Positions 61,816 to 64,000 of a DNA stretch of 64,000 nucleotides are shown here, one piece after another. Under the pieces are notes generated by a model that was given only the letters and a program-made list of their open reading frames with translations, was not told the DNA's origin and did no database searches. The translations under genes were made by a program, and so were the position numbers. Position 1 is the stretch's first letter. Every line of letters begins with the position of its first letter. The stretch lies in contig DASRWI010000016.1 of assembly GCA_035654655.1 (NCBI GenBank), positions 144,071 through 208,070 of the forward strand, read 5' to 3'. This stretch comes from DASRWI01 sp035654655 (GTDB lineage: Bacteria > Bacteroidota > Ignavibacteria > Ignavibacteriales > Ignavibacteriaceae).

Positions 61816-63087
61816 TTATTCCTTTGGTTTGTCCATACCAAAAATATTTCTGATAATATTAATTTTTTCTGCTGCATCATCGGACTTTGAGCCATTCAGC
61901 TCAACAATTTTTTTCAATTCAACTGTTGGATGATGAAGCAGCTTATTGATAATGCGTTTAGTAATAATCTCAAGCTTTTCACGGTCATCTTCAGAAAACC
62001 TGTTGATGTTCTTTTCAACTTCTTCAGCTCTAACCTGCTCAAACAAATCACGAAGATTTTTAATAGTTGGACCAGCTTCAAGCGAGCCATACCAGCTAAT
62101 GAAAGCCTTAACCTCTTCGTCAATAATTTCTTTTACTTTTGGAATTTCAGCTTTGCGCTTTTGTAAATTCTGCTCAACTATAATATTAAGCGAATCAATA
62201 TCGTGGTAGAAAACGTAATCAATCTTTTTCGAGTTAGGGTCAATATCCCTTGGAATAGCAATATCCATCAGCACCATCGGAGAGTAGCCTCTCTTCTTCA
62301 TTGCAGATTTTATATCATCTGCATTAAGAATAAAATCTTTCGAACTGGTTGCAGACAAAATAATATCAAACTCGTGCAGCCTGTTCTTAAACCCATCAAA
62401 AGGAATAATATCCGCTCCAAGCTTTAATGCAAGCTTCTCTCCTCTTTCAATTGTTCTATTAGTAATAGATAAACTACCAATACCTCTTTCGCGTAAATGC
62501 TTAGCTGCAATCTCACCGGTTTCACCTGCTCCAATAACCAGAGCATTCTTTTTACTTAAACCTGAAAATATTTTTTCAATCAGCTGAACAGCTGCAAAAC
62601 TTATTGTAACCGCACCTTCATTAATCAAAGTTTCATTGATAGCTCTTTTACCCGTACGCAGAGCAGTATCAAAAATTCTTTTCATCAAAAATCCACTAAA
62701 GCCATTCTCTTCAGTAAGGAGCATTGCATCCTTCACCTGGTGATAAATTTGATTATCACCAACAATCATACTATCAATTCCGGAGATAACAGAAAACAAA
62801 TGAGCCAGGGCTTCACTTCCCTGGTAGAAATTAAAATTATCGTGGTGAGCTTCAACTCCCTTAAATTCAATTAATGCTTTTTCAACATCACCACCACTGA
62901 TGGAAGGAGCAGCAGGAAAACCATAAATCTCCGTACGGTTGCAGGTAGACAAAACAAAACCTTCAGTAAAGATTTTATTTTTAATCTTACCAATAAACTG
63001 AACAGCTTCATCCGCATTCAAATGTAAAGCTTCGCGTAACTCCACACAAGCATTATGGTGATTTATAACTATGGCAATTAAGTTCAT
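61816..63087 (-). CDS. hemA: glutamyl-tRNA reductase
   Basis: 423 residues from the ATG at 63087 (MNLIAIVINHHNACVELRE); a TTG at 63099 is an unlikely alternative. NADPH-dependent reduction of glutamyl-tRNA to glutamate-1-semialdehyde, the committed step of the C5 route. Catalytic Cys49 in STCNRTEIYG, GEP-like Rossmann motif VIGAGETGEIAAKHL, and the C-terminal dimerisation helices are visible. hemL, needed next, is not in the window. Confidence 0.97.
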   Translation of the reverse strand: MNLIAIVINHHNACVELREALHLNADEAVQFIGKIKNKIFTEGFVLSTCNRTEIYGFPAAPSISGGDVEKALIEFKGVEAHHDNFNFYQGSEALAHLFSVISGIDSMIVGDNQIYHQVKDAMLLTEENGFSGFLMKRIFDTALRTGKRAINETLINEGAVTISFAAVQLIEKIFSGLSKKNALVIGAGETGEIAAKHLRERGIGSLSITNRTIERGEKLALKLGADIIPFDGFKNRLHEFDIILSATSSKDFILNADDIKSAMKKRGYSPMVLMDIAIPRDIDPNSKKIDYVFYHDIDSLNIIVEQNLQKRKAEIPKVKEIIDEEVKAFISWYGSLEAGPTIKNLRDLFEQVRAEEVEKNINRFSEDDREKLEIITKRIINKLLHHPTVELKKIVELNGSKSDDAAEKINIIRNIFGMDKPKE

Positions 63088-63095
63088 AATCGATA

Positions 63096-63911
63096 TCAAT
63101 AAAAAGAAGAATGAAAACTTTTAGAAAGAAAATTCGTAACAATGGTAGAAAGGATTGCAATAACAAATCCAGTTATAGAAAGAATAACAACCTTTTTACC
63201 TCTCCATTTACCTAAAGCCTTGCTTAAAATTCCGATACCATACAACAGCCAGACTAAAAAAGTACCAACCAGCTTAGGGTCAGTAATAGAAAAATTCTTA
63301 AAAGCCATCGGCAGCCAGATAACTCCAATTACAATAGTTACAGTAAGACTTATAAAACCAAAGATGGCAGCAAAAAAACTTAAACGTTCAAGAATTTCAA
63401 GATTAGGCAGGCGGTCGAAGATAATACCAAACTTATTTAATTTAATTTCCTTATAAAGCATTAAATACAAAAATCCATAAACAGCCGAGATAGTAATTCC
63501 CGCATAGCCAAGCAAAGCAGTAAAAACATGACTGCCAAGCAGATTACTTCTTAAAATATTAGGCACATCAATCAGGTCTCTAATAAAGATAGAAGACAAA
63601 ATTTGAAAAAGAACCGAGAAGATTAAAATAAAAGGACCGGTTCCTCTAATATCAGTTAAAAGTTCAAGAATAAAATAAGCGAAGGCAACACAGAAAGCGA
63701 GAACAGAAAAGATTTCAAAAACATTGGTGATAGGCATATGCCTGAATTCAAAAGTCCTTGCAATAAGATAAAGCAAATGGACAAACAGAGTTAAAAAGAG
63801 GAAAATTCTTTTCGTATCCGAAAGCTTTTTATCCCCTTTCATAAAATCAACAAAGTAAACACCGAATGTTAAAATATACAAAAAAGGAAGAATAGTATTA
63901 AGGAAATCCAT
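63096..63911 (-). CDS. hemX: CcsA/HemX-family membrane protein
   Basis: 271 residues from ATG 63911; a TTG six bases upstream is in frame. Eight predicted membrane helices in the cytochrome c assembly (CcsA/CcmC) family pattern, including HMPITNVFEIFSVLAFC, SHVFTALLGYAGITISAVYGFLYL and FLVWLLYGIGI with conserved His residues. In Bacillus the comparable gene hemX lies just before or after hemA and modulates the amount of HemA protein. Here it is the first gene of the heme operon, 8 bases from hemA. A role in heme delivery to cytochromes c is the alternative. Confidence 0.82.
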   Translation of the reverse strand: MDFLNTILPFLYILTFGVYFVDFMKGDKKLSDTKRIFLFLTLFVHLLYLIARTFEFRHMPITNVFEIFSVLAFCVAFAYFILELLTDIRGTGPFILIFSVLFQILSSIFIRDLIDVPNILRSNLLGSHVFTALLGYAGITISAVYGFLYLMLYKEIKLNKFGIIFDRLPNLEILERLSFFAAIFGFISLTVTIVIGVIWLPMAFKNFSITDPKLVGTFLVWLLYGIGILSKALGKWRGKKVVILSITGFVIAILSTIVTNFLSKSFHSSFY

Positions 63912-63938
63912 CTGCAACCTATTTATGACTTATGAGTT

Positions 63939-63972
63939 CAAAATTAAATAAAAAGTAGATACAAATCACAAG
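63939..63972 (-). promoter_or_regulatory. Bacteroidetes-type promoter of the heme operon
   Basis: Minus strand TAATTTTG (complement at 63939-63946), the same -7 octamer as at 5774-5781, with a TTG element about 22 bases upstream (63969-63971). It lies 28 bases before the start codon of the first heme-operon gene. Confidence 0.5.
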
Positions 63973-64000
63973 TAAAAATTAGTGACCTATGGGTATATTT

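Noticed and set aside
63926..63940. TGACTTATGAGTTCA as an operator for the TetR-HemD protein
   Set aside because: The arms are imperfect and short; the location near the heme promoter is suggestive but not enough to call a site.

Overview
The window is an AT-rich bacterial chromosome segment from a free-living member of the Bacteroidota/Chlorobiota lineage. It most resembles the Ignavibacteria (inference). Evidence: secreted proteins end in C-terminal sorting domains with the QNYPNPFNP signature typical of type IX secretion cargo in that group; two promoters carry the Bacteroidetes TAnnTTTG element; the pilin has the odd MGQQQLLL start; gene products are of Chlorobi/Bacteroidetes type. No ribosomal RNA, tRNA, CRISPR array, intact IS element or replication origin was seen.

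Layout. 1-1392: 5' end of an Nramp metal transporter, a degenerate receiver protein and a promoter-terminator pair that may encode a small RNA. 1393-5659: DUF1015 protein and serC, two small unknown proteins, an outer-membrane barrel. 5751-12643: TetR-controlled ABC-2 efflux operon (TolC, HlyD, two ATPases, two permeases) related in layout to E. coli ybhGFSR. 12685-14434: small accessory patch with a DUF4145 protein, a GIY-YIG nuclease fused to an EVE-like domain, and a relic of an Eco57I-like restriction-modification enzyme. 14857-16683: GTP-type PEP carboxykinase. 16743-30122: minus-strand type IV pilus cluster (pilin, PilC, PilB, PilT, fused PilM-PilN, fused PilO-PilP, short secretin) running straight into three two-component genes. 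30621-34216: valS, dinB-like gene, small GIY-YIG protein. 34186-35205: repeat-rich scar with a 230-bp tandem duplication and an orphan sorting domain. 35231-38479: phage packaging relic (small terminase, frameshifted large terminase, portal) whose portal stop codon overlaps the start of an RluE-like gene. 39445-43254: glyS apparently starting at AUC, an AlkD-like DNA glycosylase, a beta-CASP nuclease. 43261-52724: Ser/Thr kinase-TPR receptor, TPR proteins, AmmeMemoRadiSam radical SAM enzyme, two secreted proteins (one interrupted by TAG). 52895-63972: heme biosynthesis.

The heme block is the metabolic centrepiece. Reading on the minus strand it runs ccsA/hemX-like, hemA, hemC, lipoprotein, tetR-hemD fusion, hemE, hemN, hemH, hemY, then hemB behind a repeat cluster. 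Together these cover glutamyl-tRNA to protoheme except hemL, which is not in the window. The most unusual gene is the TetR-uroporphyrinogen-III synthase fusion, which could tie transcription directly to tetrapyrrole flux.

Intergenic regions are loaded with at least four families of short palindromic dispersed repeats. Several copies sit inside otherwise tight operons. No REP-associated transposase is present here.
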